In this document: piece by piece, positions 52,374 through 62,310 of the stretch
Layout: every line of letters begins with the position of its first letter
How positions within the stretch are numbered: the first letter of the stretch is position 1
Notes under the pieces: model-generated
Databases searched by the model: none
What the model saw: only the letters and a program-made list of their open reading frames with translations
Told to the model about the DNA's origin: nothing
Made by a program: the position numbers and the translations under genes
NCBI RefSeq assembly: GCF_012910905.1
Contig: NZ_WTVN01000019.1
Span: 1 to 64,000 of the forward strand
Reading direction: 5' to 3'
DNA length: 64,000 bases
DNA from: Aromatoleum toluvorans
GTDB lineage: Bacteria; Pseudomonadota; Gammaproteobacteria; Burkholderiales; Rhodocyclaceae

Positions 52374-52996
52374 CAGGCTACCTCGGCAAGATCGAGCACC
52401 GCCGGGGCCTTGGCGAAAGGCGCATCCTGGTGAGTGGTGAGCACCACCATGCCGCCAGCGGCGCAGTGTTCGGAAAGGGTGGCGGTCAGGTCGGCCACGG
52501 CGGCGACGTCGAGGGCCGTGAAGGGCTCGTCGAGGATCCACAGCTTGCGGTCGGCTTCGAGGAACAGACGGGCCAGGCCGACGCGCCGGCGCTGCCCCTG
52601 CGACAGGACGCGGGCGGGAAGGTCGAGTTGCTGGGCGAGGCCGATGCGCACGAGGGCATCGATGCAGGCATCCTCGTCGACCTTGTCGCCGCCCGAGGAA
52701 CAGGCGAAGCGCAGGTTCTCCAGCGGCGTGAGGAGGTCGTTGAGGGACGGCGCGTGCCCGAGGTACAGCAAGGCGCGGTGATAGCTTTCGCGGTCGCTGT
52801 TGATGGGGACGTCGTTCCAGCGGATTTCGCCGCTCTCGGGCATGGCGAGGCCGCACAGGATACGCAGCAGGCTGGTCTTGCCGAATCCGTTGGGACCGGC
52901 GACGCGCAGCAGGTCCCCCGGAGCGACCCGCAGGGAAAGGCCTCGGAACAGCGGGCGGTCACCCTTTACGCAGGCGAGAGCGTTGGCATAAAGCAT
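52370..52996 (-). CDS. ccmA: ABC transporter ATPase CcmA
   Basis: 208 residues. Walker A GPNGFGKTSL near 36, signature LSQGQRRRVGLARL near 133, Walker B LWILDEPFTALD, and the His switch LTTHQ. The ATPase of CcmAB drives release of haem-loaded CcmE. I start at MLYANALACV, since the sequence before it is not conserved in character and runs back into a terminator. First gene of the ccm operon. Confidence 0.93.
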   Translation of the reverse strand: MLYANALACVKGDRPLFRGLSLRVAPGDLLRVAGPNGFGKTSLLRILCGLAMPESGEIRWNDVPINSDRESYHRALLYLGHAPSLNDLLTPLENLRFACSSGGDKVDEDACIDALVRIGLAQQLDLPARVLSQGQRRRVGLARLFLEADRKLWILDEPFTALDVAAVADLTATLSEHCAAGGMVVLTTHQDAPFAKAPAVLDLAEVAC

Positions 52997-53047
52997 GGGC
53001 GTGGATTTAACCACAGACGGGACCGATTCGGGAGTCCCGCCAGGCGG

Positions 53048-53086
53048 AAAAACCGCGATCCCATCAGTGGATTGATGAAATCGCGG
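53048..53086 (-). terminator. Rho-independent terminator between napC and ccmA
   Basis: On the minus strand a 14-bp stem with an internal mismatch (53073-53086 with 53053-53066), a six-base loop and five U (A-run 53048-53052). It would stop or weaken nap transcription before ccm. Confidence 0.75.
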
Positions 53087-53111
53087 CGGGTCGGTGGCGA
53101 CGGCCGGAAGC

Positions 53112-53750
53112 TCAGTCCTGCTTGGGCGGTGCTGGCGGGTGGAACACCTCGGGCGCGACACTTTCATGCGCCGCGCCGATGTCCTGCTCGATCGGCGGCA
53201 GCGAGTGCGCGATGCCCTTGTGGCAGTCGATGCAGGTCTTGCCCTCGGCGAGCCCGGCCTGGTGCGCCTTGTTGGAGCGCCGCCCCTGTACGGAATAGTC
53301 GAAGTACTCGTAGTTGTGGCAGTTGCGGCATTCCTGCGAGTTGTTCTTCTTCATGCGGCGCCACTCGTTCTGGGCGAGTTGAATGCGCTTGGCGTTGAAC
53401 TTCTCGGGCGTGTCGATCGAGCCGAGCAGGTGGTGGAAGACTTCGTTGGACGCCTGGATCTTGCGGATGATCTTGGGGATCCATTCCTTCGGCACGTGAC
53501 AATCCGGGCAGGTGGCGCGCACGCCGGTGCGGTTCTGGTAGTGGATGGTGTTGCGGTACTCCTTGAAGACGTTTTCCTTCATCTCGTGGCAGCCGATGCA
53601 GAAGGCTTCACGGTTGGTGAGCTCCAGCACCGTGTTGAAGCCGCCCCAGAAGATGATGCCGGCGACGAAGGCAATGCCGACGACGCCGAAGGCGAGGCGA
53701 CGCAGGCGCTGCCACGGGCTGCCCTTCGCGTTGTTGTTGTCCTGGGTCAT
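53112..53750 (-). CDS. napC: Tetraheme quinol dehydrogenase NapC
   Basis: 212 residues: one N-terminal helix (about 19-40) and a periplasmic NapC/NirT domain with CIGCH, CPDCH, CRNCH and CIDCH. NapC oxidises quinol and passes electrons to NapB. The [19 protein letters not shown] and [14 protein letters not shown] segments are canonical. It lies last in the nap operon, 30 bases after napB. Confidence 0.95.
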   Translation of the reverse strand: MTQDNNNAKGSPWQRLRRLAFGVVGIAFVAGIIFWGGFNTVLELTNREAFCIGCHEMKENVFKEYRNTIHYQNRTGVRATCPDCHVPKEWIPKIIRKIQASNEVFHHLLGSIDTPEKFNAKRIQLAQNEWRRMKKNNSQECRNCHNYEYFDYSVQGRRSNKAHQAGLAEGKTCIDCHKGIAHSLPPIEQDIGAAHESVAPEVFHPPAPPKQD

Positions 53751-53780
53751 GGTGGTTCCCTGTCCGTTAGGCGTCGAGGA

Positions 53781-54230
53781 TCAGCGCAGGCCCTCGGCGC
53801 GCTTGAAGGTGTTGTCGACCAGCGGTTTGGCGTCGGTCTGGGGAATGTGGCACTGCAGGCAGAAGTAGCGGCGCGGAGAGATGTTCGACAGCTCGCCGCC
53901 GTCCCGGTCCTTGAAGTGCGTGAGGCTGACCTTGGTGGCGTTGAACTCCTGGTAGCGGCTCCAGGCATGGCAGTCCATGCACTTGTTGAAGTTCTTGGTA
54001 ACTTCGTAGCCCTCGACCTTGTGCGGGATCAGGGGCGGCTGCTGCACGTAGTCGCGCGAGATGGCCGGGCCGTCGGGCCGGACGTGCGCCGCCGCCGTGG
54101 CCGGCTCGGCGGCGTCCACCGCCGCACCGCGCAGGCTCTGCACCTGCTGGGCCAGCGCCTGTCCGCCGAAGGGACCGAAGCTTGCGGCGGCAATGAGCGC
54201 CAGCGCCAGGTTACGGGTCTGTTTTTTCAT
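53781..54230 (-). CDS. napB: Diheme electron carrier NapB
   Basis: 149 residues; signal peptide (about 1-27). Two haem motifs CMDCH and CLQCH, with His ligands in PPLIPHKVEGY and SLTHFKDRDG, as in NapB, the small subunit of periplasmic nitrate reductase. It feeds NapA. Its start overlaps the napH stop (ATGA). Confidence 0.95.
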   Translation of the reverse strand: MKKQTRNLALALIAAASFGPFGGQALAQQVQSLRGAAVDAAEPATAAAHVRPDGPAISRDYVQQPPLIPHKVEGYEVTKNFNKCMDCHAWSRYQEFNATKVSLTHFKDRDGGELSNISPRRYFCLQCHIPQTDAKPLVDNTFKRAEGLR

Positions 54231-55108
54231 GACTCGCTCCTATCAAATCGGGTCGTGATTCGAAAAACGTTCCTGCCGCATACATCGATGCAGCGGCCAC
54301 AATTGGTGCAGTTGCGGTCGAGGATGACCGGATGGTCCTGGCCGGCCGCCTTGAGTGCGGGACGGATGACCTGGGGTTCGGGGCAGACGGCGAAGCAGTC
54401 CATGCAGTCGTCGCAGGCGCTGCGATGCGCGGCGCTGACGCGCACGAGTGCGGCGCTGCCGAGCAGGCTGTAGAAGGCGCCCATCGGGCAGAGGTGGCCG
54501 CACCAGCCGCGCGTGGCGATCAGCAGGTCGTACAGGAAGACGCCGCCGACGATGCCCCACGCGAGGCCGAAGCCGAAGATGAGGCCGCGGTGCAGCATCG
54601 ACACCGGATTGACCCATTCCCACGCGAGGCTGCCGCTGGCGAAGGCGGCGAGCAGCATGAAGCCGAGCAGCCAGTAGCGCGTGTCGCCCGAGGGGATCTT
54701 GCCGCCCTTGAGGCCGAGGCGGCGGCGCAGCCACGCGGCGGCATCGGTGACGAGGTTCATCGGGCACACCCAGGAGCAGAACACGCGGCCGCCGGCGACG
54801 AGGTAGAAGGCGACGACGATGCCGGTGCCGATCAGGGCCTCCTTGTACGGGAGCGTTCCGGCCGCGAGCGACTGTGCAAGCAGGAAGGGGTCGGTGAGCG
54901 GCAGGACGCCGAGCGTGAGGCTGGACGACAGGTTGCCCTTGACGATCCACAGCCCGAACCACGGGCCGGCGAGAAACGCGGCCAGGATGCCGAGTTGCGA
55001 CAGGCGCCGCAGGATGAGCCACCGGTGCGCGCGCAGCCAACCCTTGGCGGCGATCGCGTCGGCGCCGACACGCGGGCGCGCGGCCTTTGGCACGGCGGCG
55101 ACGCTCAT
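54227..55108 (-). CDS. napH: Quinol dehydrogenase membrane subunit NapH
   Basis: 293 residues, four helices. CXXXCP motifs ([17 protein letters not shown]) face the cytoplasm; two C-terminal [4Fe-4S] clusters: [12 protein letters not shown] and [11 protein letters not shown]. NapGH is the second quinol-oxidising route into Nap. Start ATG 55108 overlaps the napG stop; a GTG three codons earlier is less likely. Confidence 0.93.
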   Translation of the reverse strand: MSVAAVPKAARPRVGADAIAAKGWLRAHRWLILRRLSQLGILAAFLAGPWFGLWIVKGNLSSSLTLGVLPLTDPFLLAQSLAAGTLPYKEALIGTGIVVAFYLVAGGRVFCSWVCPMNLVTDAAAWLRRRLGLKGGKIPSGDTRYWLLGFMLLAAFASGSLAWEWVNPVSMLHRGLIFGFGLAWGIVGGVFLYDLLIATRGWCGHLCPMGAFYSLLGSAALVRVSAAHRSACDDCMDCFAVCPEPQVIRPALKAAGQDHPVILDRNCTNCGRCIDVCGRNVFRITTRFDRSES

Positions 55109-55974
55109 GGCTTCCACCCCGAATCGAGGCCGCTGCCCGGCCGGGCCGGCGCGGCGGGAGCCGGCGTTGGCCCCTGCCCCGGCGCGACACGCGTGTCGCC
55201 GTAGGACTTGCCTTCGAGGCCGCGCACGGGCAGTTCGAGCTGCTCGCCGATCAGCGACTCGCCGGCGGCTTCCTTCTCTTCCCAGCCCTTGCGGTAGTGC
55301 TCGGCCTTCGAACCCTGCGCGAGCTTCAGCGGCAGCACCTTGATCGCGGCTTCACCCGGCAGCACGCAGGATTTTTCGCACTTGCCGCAGCCGGTGCAGT
55401 GGTCAGAATGCACCGTGGGCAGGAGCATTGCGTGGCGGTCGGAGCGCGGGTTGTGCTGGCGCTCGAGCGTGATCGCCTTGTCGATGACCGGGCACACGCG
55501 ATAGCAGACGTCGCAGCGCAGGCCGAGGAAGTTGAGGCAGGTCTCGTGGTCGATCAGCACCGCGAGCCCCATGCGCGCCTTGCCGATGTCGGTGAGGCCG
55601 TGGTCGAGCGCGCCGGTCGGGCAGGCGACGACGCAGGGGATGGTCTCGCACATCTCGCACGGGATCTGGCGTGCGTGGAAGTACGGGGTGCCCGTGGCGA
55701 TGCCGTCACCGAGTTCGGCGAGCCGGAGCGTGTCGTACGGGCAGTCGCGCACGCACAGGCCGCAGCGCACGCAGGCGGCGAGGAAATCCGCCTCGGCGAG
55801 CGCGCCGGGCGGACGCAGGGCGGTCGCGGGCAGGGCGCTTGCCTGCTTCGCGTACAGGCCGACGCCGAGCGAGAGCAGGCAGGCGCCGCCCGCGACCCCC
55901 GCCGCTTCCCGGAGGAAGCGGCGGCGGGGCGAGGGGCCTCCCTGACCGACCGGCTTGTCCTGCACTTCAGCCAT
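55105..55974 (-). CDS. napG: Ferredoxin-type protein NapG
   Basis: 289 residues. A twin-arginine signal ([10 protein letters not shown] near 17) exports the folded protein. Four [4Fe-4S] motifs follow: [46 protein letters not shown]. It docks with NapH and passes electrons to NapC/NapB. A Pro/Ala-rich tail of ~25 residues extends beyond the usual end. Confidence 0.93.
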   Translation of the reverse strand: MAEVQDKPVGQGGPSPRRRFLREAAGVAGGACLLSLGVGLYAKQASALPATALRPPGALAEADFLAACVRCGLCVRDCPYDTLRLAELGDGIATGTPYFHARQIPCEMCETIPCVVACPTGALDHGLTDIGKARMGLAVLIDHETCLNFLGLRCDVCYRVCPVIDKAITLERQHNPRSDRHAMLLPTVHSDHCTGCGKCEKSCVLPGEAAIKVLPLKLAQGSKAEHYRKGWEEKEAAGESLIGEQLELPVRGLEGKSYGDTRVAPGQGPTPAPAAPARPGSGLDSGWKP

Positions 55975-56000
55975 GATCCGCGCTCCGCTGCCCTATGCCG

Positions 56001-58553
56001 TCAGACCTTGAGCACCTTGACGGCGCACTTCTTGAAGTCCGTTTCCTTCGAGATCGGGCAGGTGGCGTCGAGCGTGAGCTTGTTCACCAGGCGCCCTTCG
56101 TCGAAGAACGGGATGAAGATGAGGCCGACGGGCGGCTTGTTGCGGCCACGCGTTTCCAGGCGCGCGGTGATCTCGCCGCGACGCGAGGCGACCTTGACCA
56201 GCATGCCGCGCTGCAGGCCGCGCTTGGTGGCGTCGTCCGGGTGCATGAAGATCTGCGCCTCGGGCACCGAGCGGTGCAGCTCGGGCACGCGGCGGGTCAT
56301 CGAGCCGGTGTGCCAGTGCTCGAGCACGCGGCCGGTGCACAGCCACATGTCGTATTCCTTGTCCGGCATCTCCGGCGGATCCTGGTAGGGCAGCGCGAAA
56401 ATGACCGCCTTGCCGTCCTTGTGGCCGTAGAACTTCACGCCCTCGCCGGTCTTGACGTAGGGGTCGTAGCCCTCGCGGAAGCGCCACAGGGTTTCCTTGC
56501 CTTCGACGACCGGCCAGCGCAGGCCGCGCGCCTTGTGGTACATCGCGAAGTCGGCGAGGTCGTGGCCGTGGCCGCGGCCGAACTGCGCGTATTCCTCGAA
56601 CAGGCCCTTCTGCAGGTAGAAGCCGAGCTCCTTCGACTCGTCGTTCATGTAGCCGGGAATCGCGTGGGCGTTCGTCTTCTCGACGTCGGCGAGCGGGAAC
56701 TTGTTGACCGAGCCGTTCTTGTACAGCACGTCGAACAGGGTCTTGCCCTTGAGTTCGGGCTTCTTGGCGATGAGTTCGGCCGGCCACACGTCCTCGACCT
56801 TGAAGCGCTTCGAGAACTCGACGAGCTGCCACAGGTCGGACTTGGCCTGCCCGGGCGCGGCCACCTGCTGGCGCCAGAACTGGGTGCGGCGCTCGGCATT
56901 GCCGAAGGCGCCTTCCTTCTCGGCCCACATCGCGGCCGGCAGGATGAGGTCGGCGGACAGCGCGGACACGGTCGGGTAGGCATCGGAGACGACGACGAAG
57001 GCTTCCGGGTTGCGCCAGCCGGGGTAGATCTCGCCGTTGATGTTGGGACCGGCCTGCATGTTGTTGGTGGTGCTGGTCCAGTAGCACTTCAGCTTGCCGT
57101 CCTTGAGGGCGCGGCTCTGCGCGACGGCGTGGTAGCCGACCTTCTCCGGGATCGTGCCCTCGGGCAGCTGCCAGATCTTCTCGGTGATCGCGCGGTGCAT
57201 CGGGTTGGTGACGACCATGTCGGCCGGCAGGCGGTGCGCGAAGGTGCCGACTTCGCGCGCGGTGCCGCAGGCGGACGGCTGGCCGGTGAGCGAGAACGGG
57301 CTGTTGCCGGGCTCGGAGATCTTCCCGACCAGCAGGTGCACGTTGTAGATCATGTTGTTCACCCACGTGCCGCGGGTGTGCTGGTTGAAGCCCATGGTCC
57401 AGAAGGACACGACCTTCTTCTTCGGATCGGCGTAGAGCTTCGCCATGCGCTCGAGGCGGTCGACGGGCACGCCGGAGAGCTTCGACACCTTCTCGGCCGT
57501 GTACTCGGACACGAACTTGGCGAAGTCCTCGAAGCCGATGTCGGTCGCGGCGCCGGTGTTGCCCTTGGGCTTGCCGTCGGCGCCGGGATAGCCGTTGTTG
57601 GTGGCATTGGCTTCGAGCGCGTGGTTCGGGCGCAGGCCGAAGCCGATGTCGGTCTCGCCTTTCTTGAAGTTCACCCGCGTCTTGACGAACTCGGTATTAA
57701 CTTTCTTGTTCTGGATGATGTAGTTGCAGATGTAGTTCAGGATCGCGAGGTCGGTGTTCGGCACGAAGATCATGCCGTTGTCGGCGAGCTCGAACGAACG
57801 GTGCTCGTAGGTCGACAACACGTGCACTTCGCAGCCTTCCTTCGACAGGCGGCGGTCGGTGATGCGCGACCACAGGATGGGGTGCATCTCGGCCATGTTC
57901 GAGCCCCACAGCACGAAGCCGTCGGCGTTCTCGATGTCGTCGTAGCAGCCCATCGGCTCGTCGATGCCGAAGGTGCGCATGAAGCCGGCCACGGCCGAGG
58001 CCATGCAGTGGCGGGCGTTGGGGTCGAGGTTGTTGCTGCGGAAACCGGCCTTGTGCAGCTTGGACGCGGCGTAGCCTTCCCAGATCGTCCACTGGCCCGA
58101 GCCGAACATGCCCACCGAGTCGGGGCCGTGCTGCTTCATCGCGGCCTTCCATTTCTCGGCCATGATGTCGAAGGCCTGGTCCCAGGTGATCGGCGCGAAT
58201 TCGCCGTTCTTGTCGTACTTGCCGTTCTTCATGCGCAGCAGCGGCTTCGTGAGCCGGTCGTTGCCATACATGATCTTCGACAGGAAATAGCCCTTGATGC
58301 AGTTGAGGCCGCGGTTGACGGGCGAGTCCGGGTCGCCCTGGGTCGCGACGATGCGCCCGTTCTGCACGCCGACGAGCACCGAGCAACCGGTGCCGCAGAA
58401 GCGGCAGGCCGCCTTGTCCCAGCGCACCTTGGTGGAGGCCTTGCCGGCCGGCTGGGCCTGCGCCTCGGCCACTACCGGGATACCAATGCCGGCGGTCGCC
58501 GCGGCAGCCGCGATGGCATTGGTCTTGATGAAGTCGCGTCTATCCATGGTCAT
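56001..58553 (-). CDS. napA: Periplasmic nitrate reductase catalytic subunit NapA
   Basis: 850 residues, a standard NapA. Twin-arginine signal (MDRRDFIK). [4Fe-4S] motif CRFCGTGC with two later Cys; Cys in [10 protein letters not shown] is the Mo ligand. Mo-bis-MGD domains run to the C terminus. It reduces nitrate to nitrite in the periplasm. The leader could begin at ATG 58553 or 58547. One base separates it from napD. Confidence 0.97.
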   Translation of the reverse strand: MTMDRRDFIKTNAIAAAAATAGIGIPVVAEAQAQPAGKASTKVRWDKAACRFCGTGCSVLVGVQNGRIVATQGDPDSPVNRGLNCIKGYFLSKIMYGNDRLTKPLLRMKNGKYDKNGEFAPITWDQAFDIMAEKWKAAMKQHGPDSVGMFGSGQWTIWEGYAASKLHKAGFRSNNLDPNARHCMASAVAGFMRTFGIDEPMGCYDDIENADGFVLWGSNMAEMHPILWSRITDRRLSKEGCEVHVLSTYEHRSFELADNGMIFVPNTDLAILNYICNYIIQNKKVNTEFVKTRVNFKKGETDIGFGLRPNHALEANATNNGYPGADGKPKGNTGAATDIGFEDFAKFVSEYTAEKVSKLSGVPVDRLERMAKLYADPKKKVVSFWTMGFNQHTRGTWVNNMIYNVHLLVGKISEPGNSPFSLTGQPSACGTAREVGTFAHRLPADMVVTNPMHRAITEKIWQLPEGTIPEKVGYHAVAQSRALKDGKLKCYWTSTTNNMQAGPNINGEIYPGWRNPEAFVVVSDAYPTVSALSADLILPAAMWAEKEGAFGNAERRTQFWRQQVAAPGQAKSDLWQLVEFSKRFKVEDVWPAELIAKKPELKGKTLFDVLYKNGSVNKFPLADVEKTNAHAIPGYMNDESKELGFYLQKGLFEEYAQFGRGHGHDLADFAMYHKARGLRWPVVEGKETLWRFREGYDPYVKTGEGVKFYGHKDGKAVIFALPYQDPPEMPDKEYDMWLCTGRVLEHWHTGSMTRRVPELHRSVPEAQIFMHPDDATKRGLQRGMLVKVASRRGEITARLETRGRNKPPVGLIFIPFFDEGRLVNKLTLDATCPISKETDFKKCAVKVLKV

Positions 58554-58554
58554 T

Positions 58555-58878
58555 TCAAGCCTCCTTGTCCTGAGCGCTGCCGATTCCGTCCCCCGCGAGC
58601 GGCAGGCCCGGTATCGGTTCCGGGTGTTCCAATTCGTGTTCCAAACCTTCGTCCGTGTATTCGTAGGCGAGCGTGACGCCGAGCACGTGCGGTGCGACGT
58701 TCACAGCCAGCAGGGAATCGGTCATGGCATAGCCTTCGCCGTCCTCGACGGTGACAATGACGCGCCCGAGCTCGCTGCTCGCGCCGTGCAGCTCGACGCC
58801 GGGGATCTTCAGCAGCGCGTCCTTCAGGGCGTCGATGTGCTCCGGGCTGACCCTGACGACCAGGCTTGCGATCTTCAT
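58555..58878 (-). CDS. napD: NapA maturation chaperone NapD
   Basis: 107 residues with the ferredoxin-like NapD fold ([41 protein letters not shown]). It binds the NapA twin-arginine signal peptide and holds back export until the cofactor is in. The C terminus has about 20 more acidic/Pro residues than E. coli NapD. Its ATG overlaps the napF stop. Confidence 0.92.
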   Translation of the reverse strand: MKIASLVVRVSPEHIDALKDALLKIPGVELHGASSELGRVIVTVEDGEGYAMTDSLLAVNVAPHVLGVTLAYEYTDEGLEHELEHPEPIPGLPLAGDGIGSAQDKEA

Positions 58879-59372
58879 GCAGGCATCTCCACTCGATTCT
58901 TCATTGCGATGGCGCCGGCCGGACAGGGAGCCTGACAGGCGCCGCAGCCGGTGCAGCGTTCGGCGTCGAACAGGGGCTGCGCGACACCGCCGCGGCTGGG
59001 GCGGAAGCGGATCGCGGCGGCGGCGCAGGCCTCGCCGCACACCCGGCATTCGATGCCGCGGCGCGCGAGACAGGCATCGGCGATCACCGCCGCGAGCCGC
59101 CACGGCGCCAGTCCGTCGCTTCGCTGCAGCGCGCCGGCCTGGCAAGCGGTGACGCAGTCGCCACAGAAGCTGCATTCACCACGGCTGAAATCGACGCCCG
59201 GATAGCCGCCGGGAGCGGCAACGACAATGCCGGTCGGACAGGCCTTCAGGCAGTCCCCGCAGCGCGTGCAGGCATCCTCGAAGTCGCCGCCCGCGATCGC
59301 CCAGGGCGGTCGCAGCACATCGGTATCGGAACGGAAACGGCCCCTGAGGAACCCGCGGCGTGAGGTCGGCAT
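58875..59372 (-). CDS. napF: Ferredoxin-type protein NapF
   Basis: 165 residues from ATG 59372 (MPTSRRGFLRGRF). Three [4Fe-4S] binding runs: CTRCGDCLKACP, CSFCGDCVTACQ and CTGCGACQAPCP, plus CRVCGEAC. NapF interacts with NapA in the cytoplasm and may help insert its cluster. First gene of napFDAGHBC; an FNR/DNR-type box lies just upstream. Confidence 0.93.
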   Translation of the reverse strand: MPTSRRGFLRGRFRSDTDVLRPPWAIAGGDFEDACTRCGDCLKACPTGIVVAAPGGYPGVDFSRGECSFCGDCVTACQAGALQRSDGLAPWRLAAVIADACLARRGIECRVCGEACAAAAIRFRPSRGGVAQPLFDAERCTGCGACQAPCPAGAIAMKNRVEMPA

Positions 59373-59436
59373 GACGCACGCAATACCCTGAAACATTCAT
59401 GGGTTTTCATTGGACACGCGCCCGGATTGCCGGACC

Positions 59437-59450
59437 TTGACTGCCGTCAA
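59437..59450 (-). promoter_or_regulatory. FNR/DNR-type box upstream of napF
   Basis: TTGACTGCCGTCAA is a perfect dyad TTGAC-N4-GTCAA. Its centre is 71 bases before the napF ATG. Placed at -41.5 it sets the start near 59402 and a -10 hexamer TCCAAT at 59409-59414 (four of six), a class II layout. Confidence 0.6.
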
Positions 59451-59491
59451 GATGCGAACGGCTCCCATTCCGGGGCCGCCGCGGGGTGGGA

Positions 59492-60145
59492 TCAGCGTTC
59501 GGGGCGCAGGTGTTCGACGGCCCAGACGGCCGCCTCGACGCGCGAACGGAAATTGAGTTTGCGCAGCAGGTGCTTGACGTGCACCTTGACGGTGCCTTCG
59601 GCAATGTTGAGCTCGCGGGCGATCTGCTTGTTCGACAGGCCGCCGGCGATGTATTCGAGGATGCCCTGCTCGCGCTCGGTGAGCCCGGCCGCGGACGCGC
59701 TCTCGGGACGCTTGTCGTCGCGCAGCGCGGCGGCCAGCAGGTGCGTGAGCGCGTCGGAGACGACGATGCGGCCGGCCGCGGCGGCGCGCAGCGCCTCGAC
59801 CATTTCCTCGGGCTCCATGTCCTTGAGGAGATAGCCGTCGGCCCCGGCGCGCAGGGCGGCGACGAGGTCGTCGGCGGCATCCGAAACGGTGACCATCACG
59901 ACGCGGGTGTCGAGGTCGGCCTGCTTCACGAAGCGCAGCACGTCGAGGCCCGACATCTCCTTCATGTTGAGGTCGAGCAGCAGCAGGTCGGGGCGCAGGT
60001 GGAGGATCTGGCGGATGCCTTCCCTGCCGTCGGCGACTTCGGCGACGAGATCGAAGCCGGGCACGGTGCGCAGCAGCTGGATCAGTCCCTTGCGGAACAG
60101 CGGGTGGTCGTCGACGATGATGACGCGTTGCCGGGTGTCGGTCAT
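59492..60145 (-). CDS. narL: NarL/NarP-family response regulator
   Basis: 217 residues. Receiver domain with VDDHPLFRKGL, phosphoacceptor Asp in LLLDLNM, Lys in LLKDM; C-terminal LuxR-type HTH (LTEREQGILEYIAGGLSNKQIARELNIAEGTVK). NarL family proteins bind TACYYMT heptamers. The start overlaps the stop of the NarX-like kinase, its partner. It lies just upstream of nap and likely controls it in response to nitrate/nitrite. Confidence 0.9.
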   Translation of the reverse strand: MTDTRQRVIIVDDHPLFRKGLIQLLRTVPGFDLVAEVADGREGIRQILHLRPDLLLLDLNMKEMSGLDVLRFVKQADLDTRVVMVTVSDAADDLVAALRAGADGYLLKDMEPEEMVEALRAAAAGRIVVSDALTHLLAAALRDDKRPESASAAGLTEREQGILEYIAGGLSNKQIARELNIAEGTVKVHVKHLLRKLNFRSRVEAAVWAVEHLRPER

Positions 60146-62091
60146 TTGTTCTCCATGACAATGGGTAGTTCCGGGCGCCCCTCGGCCGGCCGCGGGTTGA
60201 AGCGCAGCACGATACGTGTGCCGCCCTCCGGGCAGGACAGGACTTCGAGCGAGCCGCCCAGGCCGCGGGCGCGCTCGCTCATGATCGTGAGGCCGAAGTG
60301 ATGCGCGGCGGCCACCGATTCGTCGTCGACGCCGCGGCCGTCGTCCTCGACGACGACGGTGATGTCACCGCCGGGGGCGCTGGCGAGCGCGACGCGGATG
60401 CGCGTGGCCTGGGCGTGGCGGACCGCGTTCGACAGCGCCTCGCGGATGATGTGCAGGACGTGGATTTCCTGGTTGGGATTGAGGTGGCTGCCGCCGAGCT
60501 CGAGTTCGAGTCCGATCGGCAGCCCGCTGCGCGACGCGAACTCGGACACGGTGTTGCCGAGCAGGCGCGCGAAATCGCCCTCGATGCGCAGCCGGAAGGT
60601 TGCCAGCAATTCGCGCAGCTGACGGTAGGCCGCGTTGATGCCTTCGCGCAGGTCGGCGAGGATCGTCTCCGCTTCCTCGCGCGCCTGCGGCCCCGCCAGC
60701 GCGGGCGACAGCAGGCTGACCTGGATCTTCATGAAGGACAGCGACTGCGCGAGCGAATCGTGCAGTTCGCGGGCGATGATCGAGCGCTCTTCCTGCAGCG
60801 CGAGCAGCCGGTCGCGTTCGCTCTGGCGCGAGATGCCGAGCGCGATGCCCATGTGCCGCGTCACCGCCTCGAGCAGCGTCCGCTCCCAGTCCCCCAGGCG
60901 CTGGCCCGGGGGCAGCGCGAGGCGCAGCATGCCGTAGTGGCGTTCGGCGTCGCGCAGCGGCACGAGCAGCACGTCCATGTCACCCTCGCCATGGTAGCTC
61001 CACGGAGCCCGCCGCCCCGAGCAGCGGGCGCAATCCCCATTGCCGGTTCGGCGTTCGGGGCACTCGCCGATGGTCGAGGCGAGCACCGATGCCGCCCCCC
61101 CGAGCTTGGGCTCGACGCAGATGAAACTGCCGCGCAGTCCCAGCGTCTGCTCGAGATCGCTCAGGGTCTCGGCGTAGGTCGCGCTGCTCGCCGGGGCGTG
61201 ATAGAGGCGCGAGATCACGTAATACAGCAGTTCCAGTGCGCGGTTGCTGCGGGTGAGATCCGCGGTCTTGCGCGCGACCCGCGATTCGAGCTCGCGATAG
61301 GCGACCGACAGCTCGCCCGCCATCGCGTTGAAGGCCTCGCCGACGCGCCCCAGTTCGTCGCGGCCGGTGAATCGGGTGCGTGCGTCGAAATCCCCCTGCG
61401 CGATGCGCGCCGCGCAGTTGTGCAGGCCGCTCAGGGGCGCAATCACGCGCCGGCGCAGCACGTACAGCGCAGGCGCGACGGCGCCCACCAGCAACAGTAG
61501 CGCGGCGCCGAGCAGGGTGCGCAACTGCTCGATGCGCGACTCGGCGTCGTGCTCGAGCACCGCTACCAGCGTGTTGATTTCCTCGGCAAAGGCGTCGACC
61601 TCGACGAGCAGCGCGCGGTAATGCGCCGCCGCGGACGGATCCTCGGGGGGCGCCTCGGGAATCGCCAGCACGCGCGGCCGGATGCGCGTTTTCCAGCCCG
61701 CCTCGACACCGCGAAAGACCGACGCGAACACGCTGCTCGGCTGACGCTCGAGCACGCTCGCGATCACCGGACTGGCGAGGGCGACCTCGAACTGCGCGAC
61801 GGCGTCCTGCACCGCCCCCTGATCCGCCGCGCCGATGCTGCGCGCGACGGCGAGCCCGCCGGCCCGGTGCGCGAGCCGGCGCAGGCTGCCCGCGACGTTG
61901 ACCGCGCTGGCGCTGCCCTGGACGGACTCCATGACGACCACCGACACGCCGATCCCGATCACGCCGATCAGCGCCACCGCAAGGAAGGCAAGCAGCAACA
62001 GGAGCAGCACGGCGCGCCCGGCGATCATCCGCCAGACGCGCCCCGGCAGGCCGCGCCATTCCCCGCCCTGCGCTGCAGCGGCTGAATTCAT
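60142..62091 (-). CDS. narX: NarX-like nitrate/nitrite sensor histidine kinase
   Basis: 649 residues. Two helices (about 27-50 and 192-213) frame a periplasmic domain whose first helix (SAVNVAGSLRRLAHRAGGLA) corresponds to the nitrate-binding P-box of NarX/NarQ. HAMP, a Cys-rich central GAF-like part (CPERRTGNGDCARCSG) and a HisKA_3 kinase (IIARELHDSLAQSL; HHFGLTIMSERARGLGG) follow. The P-box has Leu/His changes from the E. coli form, so its ligand range may differ. Confidence 0.9.
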   Translation of the reverse strand: MNSAAAAQGGEWRGLPGRVWRMIAGRAVLLLLLLAFLAVALIGVIGIGVSVVVMESVQGSASAVNVAGSLRRLAHRAGGLAVARSIGAADQGAVQDAVAQFEVALASPVIASVLERQPSSVFASVFRGVEAGWKTRIRPRVLAIPEAPPEDPSAAAHYRALLVEVDAFAEEINTLVAVLEHDAESRIEQLRTLLGAALLLLVGAVAPALYVLRRRVIAPLSGLHNCAARIAQGDFDARTRFTGRDELGRVGEAFNAMAGELSVAYRELESRVARKTADLTRSNRALELLYYVISRLYHAPASSATYAETLSDLEQTLGLRGSFICVEPKLGGAASVLASTIGECPERRTGNGDCARCSGRRAPWSYHGEGDMDVLLVPLRDAERHYGMLRLALPPGQRLGDWERTLLEAVTRHMGIALGISRQSERDRLLALQEERSIIARELHDSLAQSLSFMKIQVSLLSPALAGPQAREEAETILADLREGINAAYRQLRELLATFRLRIEGDFARLLGNTVSEFASRSGLPIGLELELGGSHLNPNQEIHVLHIIREALSNAVRHAQATRIRVALASAPGGDITVVVEDDGRGVDDESVAAAHHFGLTIMSERARGLGGSLEVLSCPEGGTRIVLRFNPRPAEGRPELPIVMENK

Positions 62092-62122
62092 GGGGATACC
62101 TCCATATACCCAAGCTCGTCGC

Positions 62123-62141
62123 CTGGATCTTCAAGATCCAG
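62123..62141. repeat. 19-base palindrome in the narX leader
   Basis: CTGGATCTTCAAGATCCAG has perfect 9-base arms around one base. It lies 32 bases ahead of the narX ATG. It could be a regulator site or an RNA hairpin. Confidence 0.5.
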
Positions 62142-62181
62142 CAAAATCTCAAAAAATCAACCACTTCTCAATTACCACCAA

Positions 62182-62197
62182 TACCTCCGAAGAGGTA
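62182..62197. promoter_or_regulatory. NarL/NarP 7-2-7 binding site candidate
   Basis: TACCTCC-GA-AGAGGTA fits two inverted TACYYMT heptamers two bases apart (one mismatch). It lies in the narX/DNR-type divergent gap, so the regulator may act on its own sensor gene or on the Crp/Fnr gene. Confidence 0.6.
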
Positions 62198-62255
62198 TTT
62201 CGCCCCTCCCGGCGTGCATATGCCGACTGGATCATCAGAGTTTCTGCATCTAGAC

Positions 62256-62269
62256 TTGGGCAAGATCAT
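62256..62269 (+). promoter_or_regulatory. Weak FNR/DNR-type box
   Basis: TTGGGCAAGATCAT keeps TTG....ATCA of TTGAT-N4-ATCAA. It lies about 48 bases ahead of the Crp/Fnr-family start, so it might be autoregulatory. Seven of ten positions match. Confidence 0.35.
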
Positions 62270-62310
62270 CGGCCCGAATCCCGCATGTGCCGTCCAGGGA
62301 GCGTAACGCA

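Noticed and set aside
55995-58676. A very long open frame antisense to napA
   Set aside because: It mirrors napA with the high-GC pattern of a shadow frame; napA has full family motifs.
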